From contig NZ_JBKBHC010000007.1 of NCBI RefSeq assembly GCF_046297895.1, positions 62,001 through 126,000 on the forward strand: a stretch of DNA of 64,000 nucleotides, given 5' to 3'. This document shows, piece by piece, positions 34,588 through 42,385 of this stretch. Position 1 is the stretch's first letter, and each line of letters starts with the position of its first letter. Made by a program: the position numbers and the translations under genes. Under the pieces are notes generated by a model. That model was not told the DNA's origin, did not search any database, and saw only the letters and a program-made list of their open reading frames with translations. Source of the DNA: Ferrovibrio sp046297895 (GTDB lineage: Bacteria; Pseudomonadota; Alphaproteobacteria; Ferrovibrionales; Ferrovibrionaceae).

Positions 34588-35091
34588 ATGATCGAGACGA
34601 CGCCGGAGCGCCCCAGGATCCAGGAACGGCCGGCGCCCGAGGATCTGCTGCTGCAGGATCTGCTGGCGTATTGGCAATCCAAAATCGGGCCCGACGGGCG
34701 ACTGCCATCGCGCAGCGACATCGACCCGGCCGAGCGGACGCATCTGCTGCCATATCTTTTCCTCATCGATGTGGAGTCCGGGACAGGCCCGCAGCCCGCC
34801 TATCGCGTGCGCCTGCTCGGCACGGCGCAGAGCGTGATCTATAACGGCAGTTTTGCCGGACAAACCATCGATCAGATGATGGGCAGCAAAGCCACGCTGT
34901 TCCGCCACGCCTTCGACCAGGTTCGCCTGCGCCGCGGCCCGGTGGGCTATGCCGGCAAGCTGATCTGGTGGTTCGGCAAGGAATGGATCGACTTCGAAAG
35001 CATCCAGATGCCGCTGGCGGGCGACGGCGAAAACGTCGACATGATCATCGGCGCCGCAGTGTTCAGCATCATGGGACGGAAATGGGGCTGA
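34588..35091 (+). CDS. PAS_5 domain protein, copy 2
   Basis: A 167-residue protein that aligns end to end with its upstream neighbour: LLAYWQSKIGPDGRLPSRSD, LLPYLFLIDV, YRVRLLGTAQ, then a shared WW-EW segment (LIWWFGKEWIDFES) and MPLAGDGENVDMIIGAAVF. This is a tandem duplication of a stand-alone PAS_5 sensor. Function unknown. The low N-terminal similarity and full-length core suggest divergence after duplication. Confidence 0.85.
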   Translation: MIETTPERPRIQERPAPEDLLLQDLLAYWQSKIGPDGRLPSRSDIDPAERTHLLPYLFLIDVESGTGPQPAYRVRLLGTAQSVIYNGSFAGQTIDQMMGSKATLFRHAFDQVRLRRGPVGYAGKLIWWFGKEWIDFESIQMPLAGDGENVDMIIGAAVFSIMGRKWG

Positions 35092-35137
35092 ACCGACACG
35101 CGGCCCTGCCTGCATGGCCGCGCCCTGTATTGCAGCG

Positions 35138-36346
35138 TCAGCTTTGCGGCGCCGGCTGCGTCATCAATCGCGCCGCCACGGCCTTGGGCAACAGCAGCCA
35201 TATCTTGCCGGCATGTTTCATGCGGCCGGCAATGTTTTCGGCTTCCGGGCCATGGCCCCAGAAGACGTCGCCGCGCACCGCGCCGCGGATCGCGCCGCCG
35301 GTATCCTGCGCCACCATCAGCCGCTGCAGCGGCAGGTCGTCATGGGGCGGGACGGCCGAAGGACGGGTCGCCGCCAGCCAGACCGGCAACCCCATGGCAT
35401 GCAGACCGCGGTCGACCGCCAGGCTGCGGCCGGGCAGCAGGGCGACACCCTGGGCGCCGGGCGGGCCATCGCTGTCATCCTTCGGCGCGGGCAGTTCGCG
35501 GAAAAACACATAGGACGGATTCTGCCGCAGCAGTTCCGGCGCGGCGGAGGGATTGGCGCGCAGCCAGGCCCGGATGCTCTGCATCGAGACTTCCTCGCGG
35601 CTGAGCAGGCCGCGCTCGATCATCACCTTGCCGACCGCGACGTAGCCATGGCCATTCTGCGCGGCGAAACCGACGCGCATCTGCTTGCCATCGGGCAGCT
35701 GCACGAGCCCCGAGCCCTGTACCTGCAGGAAAAAGGCATCGGCGGCATCGTCGAGCCAGACCAGTTCCAGGTTCCGGCCCGCCAAGGCACCGGACTCGAT
35801 GGCGCCGCGGTCGTCATAGGGCCGCAGCCGCCCGTCGCGCACCCGGCCTGCGATGCGCTGGCCTTTCAGGCCGTCGCGGAATTCGCCCAGGTCCACCTGC
35901 ACCAGATCGGCCGGCTGGCGATAAAGCGGCACGGTGTAGGCCCCGCCGCGCTGGCGGCTGCCGCGCACCAGGGGCTCGTAATAGCCGGTGAACAGACCCT
36001 CCGCCTTGCCGTCCCCGATCACCGCCACGGGCTGCAATTCGCGCTCGATCAGCCGGCGCAGGCCGGCATCGTCGGCAGGATTCAGGGCAGCGAGGCCCGT
36101 GCAGAAATTCCGCCAGTCGTCGCCGCTGCCATAGCGGTCGAACCCGTCCAGACCGGAAGCGCCGCGGGCGACCATGTGGCTGCAGCTTCGGCTCAGCGCC
36201 GGAACGGCGTCGGCAAGACGGTCGGCGGCATAGCCGGGCAGATCGGTGAAGGCAGCCGGCCGGAAAGCCAGCGGCGGGGCCGGTGGTGGCTTGGGGGCGC
36301 AAGCCGCCAAGGCGGCCAGCAGCACAACGGCCAGGCCGCGCATCAA
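35138..36346 (-). CDS. mltA: membrane-bound lytic murein transglycosylase A
   Basis: A 402-residue lipoprotein: a short signal ending in a lipobox (LAALAAC), the MltA barrel domain (GLFTGYYEPLVRGSRQRGG), and the 3D domain with the catalytic aspartate cluster (MVAQDTGGAIRGAVRGDVFW). It cleaves peptidoglycan between MurNAc and GlcNAc to form 1,6-anhydro ends. The ATG overlaps the stop of the Tim44-like gene by 4 bases, a standard alphaproteobacterial pairing. Confidence 0.95.
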   Translation of the reverse strand: MMRGLAVVLLAALAACAPKPPPAPPLAFRPAAFTDLPGYAADRLADAVPALSRSCSHMVARGASGLDGFDRYGSGDDWRNFCTGLAALNPADDAGLRRLIERELQPVAVIGDGKAEGLFTGYYEPLVRGSRQRGGAYTVPLYRQPADLVQVDLGEFRDGLKGQRIAGRVRDGRLRPYDDRGAIESGALAGRNLELVWLDDAADAFFLQVQGSGLVQLPDGKQMRVGFAAQNGHGYVAVGKVMIERGLLSREEVSMQSIRAWLRANPSAAPELLRQNPSYVFFRELPAPKDDSDGPPGAQGVALLPGRSLAVDRGLHAMGLPVWLAATRPSAVPPHDDLPLQRLMVAQDTGGAIRGAVRGDVFWGHGPEAENIAGRMKHAGKIWLLLPKAVAARLMTQPAPQS

Positions 36347-37026
36347 TTCGGCGCAGTGGTGGCGATCAGGGTCCAGTTCGGATCGCGCGAGCGGGTGTCG
36401 CGGGCGAAAGTCCAGATATCGGTGACCTGCTCGACACTGTTGGCATGGCCGGCGATGACATGGCCCTGGGCATCCTTGGTGACGCTGATCAGCTCGGATT
36501 CGAAGCGGATGGTCACTTCGGCGACGCGGTTGTTCACCTGGGTCTCGACGATCTCGGCGCCGCGCAGGCCGACGAAGGTGGTTTCAACCGTCTCGCCGCG
36601 CTGGATACGCTCGTCGATGGCGGCGGCGAAATCGTTGAACACCTCGCGCGACAGCAGCGGGCGCAGGGTGTCCTTGTCGCCGGCGGCAAAGGCCGTGACG
36701 ATCATTTCGTAGGCGGCCTTGGCGCCGCCCAGGAATTCGGCGGCATCAAAAGAGGGATCGGCCGCGCGGATGCGGGCGACCTTTTCGTCGACCGGCTGTT
36801 CCGGCATGTCCCGGCGCGGCAGGCTGACCACGTTGTCGCCGTCGCGGCCGGCCTCGGCTTCAGCGCCGGCCTTGTCGGTTTCGCTCTCGGGTCCGGCGAA
36901 AGGCGGGCGCCGGCGCTGTTCATGGCCGGTGCGCTGGCCCAGGACGGCACGCAGACGCAGGGCAATGAAGCCGGCAATGGCGCCAAGCAATAGAATGTCG
37001 AGAAACTGGAACCCGCCGTCGCCCAT
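36343..37026 (-). CDS. Tim44-like domain protein (TimA)
   Basis: A 227-residue protein with an N-terminal membrane anchor (FLDILLLGAIAGFIALRLRAV), a charged linker and a C-terminal Tim44 domain (FDAAEFLGGAKAAYEMIVTA, LISVTKDAQGHVIAG, VTDIWTFARDTRSRDPNWTL). In alphaproteobacteria this is the bacterial homologue of a mitochondrial import subunit; it is membrane-associated, with an uncertain role. It lies divergent from secB and overlaps mltA. Confidence 0.9.
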   Translation of the reverse strand: MGDGGFQFLDILLLGAIAGFIALRLRAVLGQRTGHEQRRRPPFAGPESETDKAGAEAEAGRDGDNVVSLPRRDMPEQPVDEKVARIRAADPSFDAAEFLGGAKAAYEMIVTAFAAGDKDTLRPLLSREVFNDFAAAIDERIQRGETVETTFVGLRGAEIVETQVNNRVAEVTIRFESELISVTKDAQGHVIAGHANSVEQVTDIWTFARDTRSRDPNWTLIATTAPN

Positions 37027-37266
37027 CGCGCTGCCTGTTTACCTTTTTGACGAAGTTTACCCCCGGGGATGCCCGCGGTCCAGCCGAACCGGCCCAACCA
37101 GACCGTTCCGGACCATCCGTTTGCGCATCCGCGGCAGAGAGGAAATAGGGATAAATCGGGCTTTTGCAAGCGCTGCTGCGTCATGCCGGCCGGGGCCCGC
37201 CTTGTCCCTGCGCGGCAAAGCATGCTAGGGACAGCCGCACCTTACGAGCAGAGAGATCACCCGGCC

Positions 37267-37746
37267 ATGACCGATTACGCCAATCCGCCGTCCGGCTTCA
37301 ATCCCGATACCGCGCCGCGCTTCGGCCTGAACGCGCAGTACACCAAGGATCTGTCGTTTGAGCATCCGATGGCGCCGCGCACCTTCAGCATGGAAGGCGC
37401 GCCGCAGATCTCGGTCAATGTCGGCACCCAGGCGGAGCGGGTCAGCGACAACCTGTTCGAGGTGACGCTGCGCATCCTGTGCGAAGCCAAGCATGGCGAG
37501 GAGACCGCCTTCGTGGTCGACCTCTACTATGCCGGCCTGTTCACCCTGGCCAATATCCCGCCCGAGCATGTCGAGCCCCTGCTGCTGGTCGAGGCACCGC
37601 GCCTGCTGTTCCCGTTTGCCCGCCGCATCGTTGCCGATGCCACCCGCGACGGCGGCATGCCGCCACTGATGCTCGACCCGATCGACTTCCTGCAGCAGTA
37701 CCAGCGCAGCAAGCAGCTGGAAGCCGAGCAGCAGGGCACGGCCTGA
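37267..37746 (+). CDS. secB: protein-export chaperone SecB
   Basis: A 159-residue homotetrameric chaperone that keeps preproteins unfolded and delivers them to SecA. The family core is obvious: ISVNVGTQAERVSDNLFEVT, EETAFVVDLYYAGLFTLANI, LLVEAPRLLFPFARRIVADA and the C-terminal LDPIDFLQQYQ. The ATG at 37267 gives the normal length; upstream frame extension to 37069 is not family-like. Divergent from the Tim44-like gene. Confidence 0.96.
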   Translation: MTDYANPPSGFNPDTAPRFGLNAQYTKDLSFEHPMAPRTFSMEGAPQISVNVGTQAERVSDNLFEVTLRILCEAKHGEETAFVVDLYYAGLFTLANIPPEHVEPLLLVEAPRLLFPFARRIVADATRDGGMPPLMLDPIDFLQQYQRSKQLEAEQQGTA

Positions 37747-37780
37747 CGCGGGCCGGGACCACAGCGGCGGAGACCGCGGC

Positions 37781-38311
37781 ATGACTGTTCCTCTGGACGA
37801 TGCCATCGCCGCCTCCGCCCATCCCCGGCTACTGACCACCGATTTCCTGAAGATCTGCACGCCGCGCATCCGGCGCTTCTGGGATTACTGGAACGCCAAG
37901 CGCGGCGATCGCGCGATGCCGTCGCGCCGGGACATCGAGCCCACCGAAATCCCCGACCTGCTGCCCTATATCGTGCTGACAGAGGTTCTGCGCGAACCGC
38001 CCTTCCTGCGCTATCGCCTGGTCGGCACCAAGCAGGTGGCCATCCGCGGCCACGATCCGACCGGCGAGCCGGTGCGCGGCCATTACATCGGCCATCATCT
38101 GGGCGTCGAAGAGGACGAGGTTTTGCTGAACTACCGCATCGTCATCGAGCGGCGAGGCCTGGTCTACGATTACAACCCGACCATGGGTCCGGCGCTGGAA
38201 ACCGGGTCTTTCGGCATCAAGCCGGTGCGCGAACTGGGCACCCTGCTGCTGCCGCTGTCCAGCGATGGCGAGACGGTCGACATGGTTTTCTGCTGCGCCG
38301 ACATAACATAG
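37781..38311 (+). CDS. PAS_5 domain protein, copy 3
   Basis: A 176-residue single-domain PAS_5 protein: FWDYWNAKRGDRAMPSRRDI, LLPYIVLTEVL, RYRLVGTKQVAIRGHDPTGE, and LLLPLSSDGETVDMVFCCAD. More distant from the two tandem copies than they are from each other. GGAG lies 8 bases before the ATG. It follows secB by 34 bases on the same strand and could share its transcript. Convergent with dnaQ. Confidence 0.85.
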   Translation: MTVPLDDAIAASAHPRLLTTDFLKICTPRIRRFWDYWNAKRGDRAMPSRRDIEPTEIPDLLPYIVLTEVLREPPFLRYRLVGTKQVAIRGHDPTGEPVRGHYIGHHLGVEEDEVLLNYRIVIERRGLVYDYNPTMGPALETGSFGIKPVRELGTLLLPLSSDGETVDMVFCCADIT

Positions 38312-38326
38312 GCGCGGCGGGCAACC

Positions 38327-39016
38327 TCAATCCGCCTTCAGCCAGAGCGGATCTTTGAGTTTCGCCACGAAGGCGGCATGAGCCGCCAGCTCTTCCTCGG
38401 TCGGCGCATGGGGGCGGGGCGGGCGCGCCGGGCCGCGGTTGACCGGCGTGGTCGCCATGGCCTGCCCGCCGACATCGAAACCGGCAAGGCCAAGGCCCTG
38501 CTGCCGGCCGCCGATTAATTCAAGATAGACCTCGGCCAGCAATTCGGCGTCGAGCAGCGCGCCATGTTTGGTGCGCGCGGAATTGTCGATGTTGAAGCGC
38601 TTGCACAGCGCATCCAGGCTTGCCTGGGCGCCGGGAAACTTGGCGCGCGCGATCTTCACCGTGTCGACAGCGCGTTCCATCGCGATATGGGGAAACCCCT
38701 GCAGCCGCGCCAGTTCGGCATTCAGGAAGCCGATATCAAAGGCGGCATTGTGGATCACCAGCGGGTCTTCGCCGATGAAGTCGCAGAATTCGCGCGCGAT
38801 GGCGCCGAAAAGCGGCTTGTCCTTGAGGAACTCGTCGGAAATGCCATGCACCTTGAAGGCCTCTTCCGGCATGGCGCGCTCGGGATTGATGTAGACGTGG
38901 TAATGCCGGCCGGTCGGAACGTGATTGATCAGCTCGATGCAGCCGATTTCCACCACGCGGTCGCCTTCCTGCGGGTTGAAACCCGTGGTTTCGGTATCCA
39001 GCACCACTTCACGCAT
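38327..39016 (-). CDS. dnaQ: DNA polymerase III epsilon subunit (3'-5' proofreading exonuclease)
   Basis: A 229-residue DEDDh exonuclease. ExoI reads VLDTETTGFNP, ExoII HNAAFDIGFLN, and ExoIII HGALLDAELLA. The C-terminal tail would bind the alpha subunit. The ATG at 39016 has AAGGGA 6 bases upstream and overlaps the coaE stop by 8 bases; an ATG at 39022 is too close to that ribosome site. It proofreads replication, and ends a five-gene block leading away from the proposed origin. Confidence 0.95.
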   Translation of the reverse strand: MREVVLDTETTGFNPQEGDRVVEIGCIELINHVPTGRHYHVYINPERAMPEEAFKVHGISDEFLKDKPLFGAIAREFCDFIGEDPLVIHNAAFDIGFLNAELARLQGFPHIAMERAVDTVKIARAKFPGAQASLDALCKRFNIDNSARTKHGALLDAELLAEVYLELIGGRQQGLGLAGFDVGGQAMATTPVNRGPARPPRPHAPTEEELAAHAAFVAKLKDPLWLKAD

Positions 39017-39635
39017 GGGCATTCCCTTCGGCCCGGCCTTCCTCTGTGCGCCGCCGGAGATCGGCCAGAACCTCGGCAACCCGCGCCTCGGTCTCGGCCA
39101 GCGAAACCCCGGTGTCGATCACATAATCCGCGCCGGCACGCTTTTGTGCATCCGGCACCTGACGGGCCAGTATGGCGGCGAATTTCTCTTCCGTCATGCC
39201 CGGTCGCGCCAGCACGCGGCTTTTCTGCATCTCGGCCGGTGCGCTGACCACGATCACGGCATCAACGCTGTTGCGACCTTTGCCCTCGAACAGCAGCGGA
39301 ATGTCGAGTACCACGAAGGGCTCGCCGCGTGCCTCCGCTTCCGCCAGGAAGCGCTGGCGCTCGGCGCCAACCAGAGGGTGGACGATGGATTCCAGTCGTT
39401 TTATTTCCTCAGGCTTGCCCAGCACCAGCCGCGAAAGGATGTCGCGGTTCACGCTGTCGCCGCTGACGGCGCCGGGAAAGGCGGCGCGCACGGGTTCCAC
39501 GGCCGCACCGCCCGGGGCATAGAGGGCATGCACGGTGGCGTCGGCATCGAATAGCGGCACGCCGCGCGCCGCAATCATCTTGCCCACGGTGGATTTGCCC
39601 ATGCCGATGGAGCCGGTGAGCGCGACTTTCAGCAT
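39009..39635 (-). CDS. coaE: dephospho-CoA kinase
   Basis: A 208-residue P-loop kinase for the last step of coenzyme A synthesis. Walker A is GSIGMGKST at the N terminus, followed by LFDADATVHALYAPGG and VVLDIPLLFEGKG, all typical. It overlaps dnaQ and sits 21 bases after aroE. The order aroE-coaE-dnaQ is conserved in alphaproteobacteria. Confidence 0.96.
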   Translation of the reverse strand: MLKVALTGSIGMGKSTVGKMIAARGVPLFDADATVHALYAPGGAAVEPVRAAFPGAVSGDSVNRDILSRLVLGKPEEIKRLESIVHPLVGAERQRFLAEAEARGEPFVVLDIPLLFEGKGRNSVDAVIVVSAPAEMQKSRVLARPGMTEEKFAAILARQVPDAQKRAGADYVIDTGVSLAETEARVAEVLADLRRRTEEGRAEGNAHA

Positions 39636-39656
39636 CGGGGCCTCGTCATTGCCGCC

Positions 39657-40511
39657 TCAATCCGCCAGCACCGCTGCACGCAGCTCCGGCGTCACCGCCG
39701 GCGCCACGCCGAACCAGGCCGCAAATCCTGGCCGGCCCTGATGCAGCAGCATGCCCAGACCATCCACCGCCGCATTGCCGCGCGCCTTCGCGCGGGCCAG
39801 CAGGTCGGTGACAAGCGGCGAATAGACGATGTCGTTGACCAGGGCGGACGCCGGCAGGTCATCGAGCGCGATCTCCAGCGGCGGCTGGCCGCTCATGCCC
39901 AGGCTGGTGGTATTGACCAGCAGGTTGATGCCGGCGACGGCCTCGGCCCGTTCATCCCAGGCCACAGGCCGCACGGCATGGCCGAATTCCACCGCCAGCG
40001 CCTCGGCCTTCTCGATGCTGCGATTGGCGATGCGCAGGTCGGAGACGCCGGCATCGAGCAGGGCGACGACAATGGCGCGCGAGGCGCCGCCGGCGCCCAG
40101 CACCAGGGCCGGGCCGGCATCGGGCCGCCAGCCGGCCGGTGCGTCGGCCTTGAGACTCTCCAGAAAACCGAAGGCATCGGTGTTGCTGCCATGCAGGCTG
40201 CCGTCTGGCTGCACCACCACGGTATTCACTGCGCCGATGCGCCGCGCCACGGCATCGACCGCATCCATCATCGGCAGAACCGCCACCTTGTGCGGAATAG
40301 TGACATTGACGCCGCGAAAGCCCGGCTCCTTCGGCAGATCGGCGATGAAGGCGGCCAGATCCTCGGGCGGCACCGGCAGCTTGTCGTAGCGTCCGGCCAA
40401 GCCGTATTGCTGCAGCCAGAAGCCGTGCAGCTTGGGCGAGCGCGAATGCGCCACCGGCCAGCCGATCACGCCGGCCCGCGGGATGATCTCGTCATTGCCG
40501 GCTAGGGTCAT
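39657..40511 (-). CDS. aroE: shikimate dehydrogenase
   Basis: A 284-residue NADP-dependent enzyme reducing 3-dehydroshikimate in aromatic amino-acid synthesis. The shikimate site is visible (VAHSRSPKLHGFWL; NVTIPHK with catalytic Lys75; NTVVVQPDGSLHGSNTDAFG), as is the nucleotide loop LGAGGASRAIVVAL and NTTSLGM. Its ATG overlaps the maf stop by 4 bases. Confidence 0.96.
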   Translation of the reverse strand: MTLAGNDEIIPRAGVIGWPVAHSRSPKLHGFWLQQYGLAGRYDKLPVPPEDLAAFIADLPKEPGFRGVNVTIPHKVAVLPMMDAVDAVARRIGAVNTVVVQPDGSLHGSNTDAFGFLESLKADAPAGWRPDAGPALVLGAGGASRAIVVALLDAGVSDLRIANRSIEKAEALAVEFGHAVRPVAWDERAEAVAGINLLVNTTSLGMSGQPPLEIALDDLPASALVNDIVYSPLVTDLLARAKARGNAAVDGLGMLLHQGRPGFAAWFGVAPAVTPELRAAVLAD

Positions 40512-41101
40512 GCCCGCAGTACCCTGTTTTCGCGCAGGATATCCAGCAGCGGGAGCAGCGGCAGCCCGAGGATGGTGAAGAAATCGCCCTGGATGCGGCT
40601 GAACAGCTGCACGCCCAGGCCCTCCAGCTGATAGGCCCCCACCGAAGACAGAACGCCATCGCCGGCCTGGGCCAGATAGGCATCGAGGAAATCCTCGCTG
40701 AAATTCCGCATGACCATGCGTGCCACATCCACATGCCGCCAGATGATACCGCCGCCGCGTGCCAGCACCACGGCGGAAACCAGCTCATGGGTCCTGCCGC
40801 GCAGGGCCAGCAGCTGCTCGCGCGCCGCCGGCAGGCTTTCCGGCTTGTCATACCAGCGTCCGTCGCAGACCAGCATCTGGTCCGCAGCGATGACGAAGTC
40901 GCCGTCGGCAGATGGCGACACACGCTGGGCCTTGAGTTCGGCCAGGGCCATGGCGGCATCCGATGGTGCCGCACCCTCGGCGCGCAGGGCCAGCTTGATC
41001 TCGCTTTCATCCACGCGCGCGGGCTGGACGGAAAATTCCAGACCGGCAGAGCGCAGCATGGCAGCCCGCGACGGGCTGGCCGAGGCCAGGATCAGGGTCA
41101 C
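40508..41101 (-). CDS. maf: Maf family nucleotide pyrophosphatase
   Basis: A 197-residue house-cleaning pyrophosphatase that removes non-canonical NTPs (dTTP/UTP-type substrates in the family). Motifs: ILASASPSRAAMLRSAGL, ARVDES, VIAADQML, and SVGAYQLEGLGVQLFSRIQG with the GLPL tail. The start is a GTG overlapping the upstream ppsR stop by 4 bases. Confidence 0.94.
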   Translation of the reverse strand: MTLILASASPSRAAMLRSAGLEFSVQPARVDESEIKLALRAEGAAPSDAAMALAELKAQRVSPSADGDFVIAADQMLVCDGRWYDKPESLPAAREQLLALRGRTHELVSAVVLARGGGIIWRHVDVARMVMRNFSEDFLDAYLAQAGDGVLSSVGAYQLEGLGVQLFSRIQGDFFTILGLPLLPLLDILRENRVLRA

Positions 41102-41979
41102 GCGCGCGGTCCCTTTTGCGGCGACTCTTCCAGATCCAGTGCCTGCTGCTTGCGCTGTTCCTCGCGGCGGGCATGCAGGTTGAGGATCGCTGCGGCGGTT
41201 TCCTCGATGGAACGGCGGGTGACGTCGATCATCGGCCAGTTATGCTTGGCGCAGAGCTTGCGCGCAATGTTCAACTCCTCACGCACCCGTTCGTCGTCCA
41301 CATAGTCCGTTTCGGTCGACTCATTCATCGAGATCAGACGGTTTTTGCGGATGGAAACCAGCCGGTCGGGCGAGGTGGTCAGGCCCACCACCAGGGGGTT
41401 GCGGGCATTCTCCAGTTCCGACGGAATGATGAGCCCGGGCACGATCGGCACGTTGGCCGTCTTGTAGCCCCGGTTCGCCAGGTAGATCGAGGTCGGCGTC
41501 TTGGAGGTGCGCGACACACCGACCAGCACGATATCCGCCTTTTCGATATCCATCGTGAGCTGGCCGTCGTCATGGGCGATGGTGAAATGCATCGCGTCGA
41601 TGCGATGGAAATACTCGGCATCCAGTTCATGCTGGCGGCCGGGCAGGTTTTGCGCCTTTTCGCCCAGATACTTGCCGAATGCCAGGATCACCGGGTCGAG
41701 CACTGGCACGATGGGCAGCTTGGCCTTGGCGCAGCCTTTCACCAGAATTTCCCGCAACTGCGGATCAACGATGGTAAACAGCACCAGCCCGCCCATGGCG
41801 GCGATGGCCTCGACCACGCGTTCCATCTGGAGCGGCTTGCGCACCAGGGCCCAGGTATGGGTTTCCACCTCTTCCTGGGATTTCTGGAATTGCACCAGGG
41901 CCGCCTTGGCGACCGATTTCAGGGTTTCGCCGGTGGCATCCGAAACCAGATGAATATGCGGCCGTACGGTTTTCGGCAT
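41098..41979 (-). CDS. ppsR: pyruvate, water dikinase regulatory protein (DUF299)
   Basis: A 293-residue bifunctional kinase/phosphorylase controlling PEP synthase (PpsR) or pyruvate phosphate dikinase. It starts IHLVSDATGETLKSVAKAAL, has the ADP-binding-like VLVGVSRTSKTPTSIYLANR, and NRLISMNESTETDYVDDERV. It directly abuts the proposed replication origin and reads away from it. In Caulobacter a DUF299 gene holds the same place beside the chromosomal origin. Confidence 0.95.
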   Translation of the reverse strand: MPKTVRPHIHLVSDATGETLKSVAKAALVQFQKSQEEVETHTWALVRKPLQMERVVEAIAAMGGLVLFTIVDPQLREILVKGCAKAKLPIVPVLDPVILAFGKYLGEKAQNLPGRQHELDAEYFHRIDAMHFTIAHDDGQLTMDIEKADIVLVGVSRTSKTPTSIYLANRGYKTANVPIVPGLIIPSELENARNPLVVGLTTSPDRLVSIRKNRLISMNESTETDYVDDERVREELNIARKLCAKHNWPMIDVTRRSIEETAAAILNLHARREEQRKQQALDLEESPQKGPRA

Positions 41980-42385
41980 CGGCTGTGAAACGCCCTTCCG
42001 GCTGTGGAAAACGGGGAAATAGCGAATAAGGCCGGCTTTTTCCCCAGCCCGGCCATTTTCATGCCCGCAAGCCGGTTTTCATGCAACACACCTGTCACCT
42101 GCGGATCGTTTTTTGTCGTCCTCTGTGGAAAGCGTGGAAAACCAAAAAGACAGGGGTACAAGGAACATCATCCCCGTTATCCCCATAATTCCTGTGGCCG
42201 ATTCATGGCGGTTATGCGACGAGTCGGCATGCTTTATCCCCGGTGGTCTATCGCGACCCATCCCGGCGCACCGATCTGGACAGAGTCCGGGATGAGGCAG
42301 TTGCAAGCAGTTATCCCCGGCTCCCACCGCACAACAAACCACTACATCCCTTTTATTTTTAAATAAAATAGAAGAGGAATAAGGG
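41980..42385. other. candidate chromosomal replication origin (oriC) between ppsR and hemE
   Basis: A 406-base gene-free region between divergent ppsR (DUF299) and hemE, the location of the origin in Caulobacter crescentus and of hemE-linked origins in other alphaproteobacteria. DnaA-box-like 9-mers (consensus TTATNCACA) are: 42003-42011 (-, TTTTCCACA), 42038-42046 (+, TTTTCCCCA), 42124-42132 (-, CTTTCCACA), 42133-42141 (-, TTTTCCACG), 42177-42185 (+, TTATCCCCA), 42234-42242 (+, TTATCCCCG) and 42311-42319 (+, TTATCCCCG). GANTC methylation sites occur at 42200-42204, 42221-42225 and 42283-42287. A 20-base pure A/T tract lies beside hemE. Genes on both sides read outward. The origin call is inference; the motifs are seen. 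Confidence 0.72.
42351..42370. other. A/T-only tract, candidate DNA unwinding element and hemE promoter region
   Basis: Twenty consecutive A/T bases, nearly palindromic, in a region that is otherwise GC-rich. It lies 31 bases from the nearest DnaA-like box (42311-42319) and 15 bases before the hemE ATG. Such tracts beside DnaA boxes are where origins open. It also overlaps the expected hemE promoter and leader; AGAGG at 42373-42377 is the hemE ribosome site. Confidence 0.6.
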
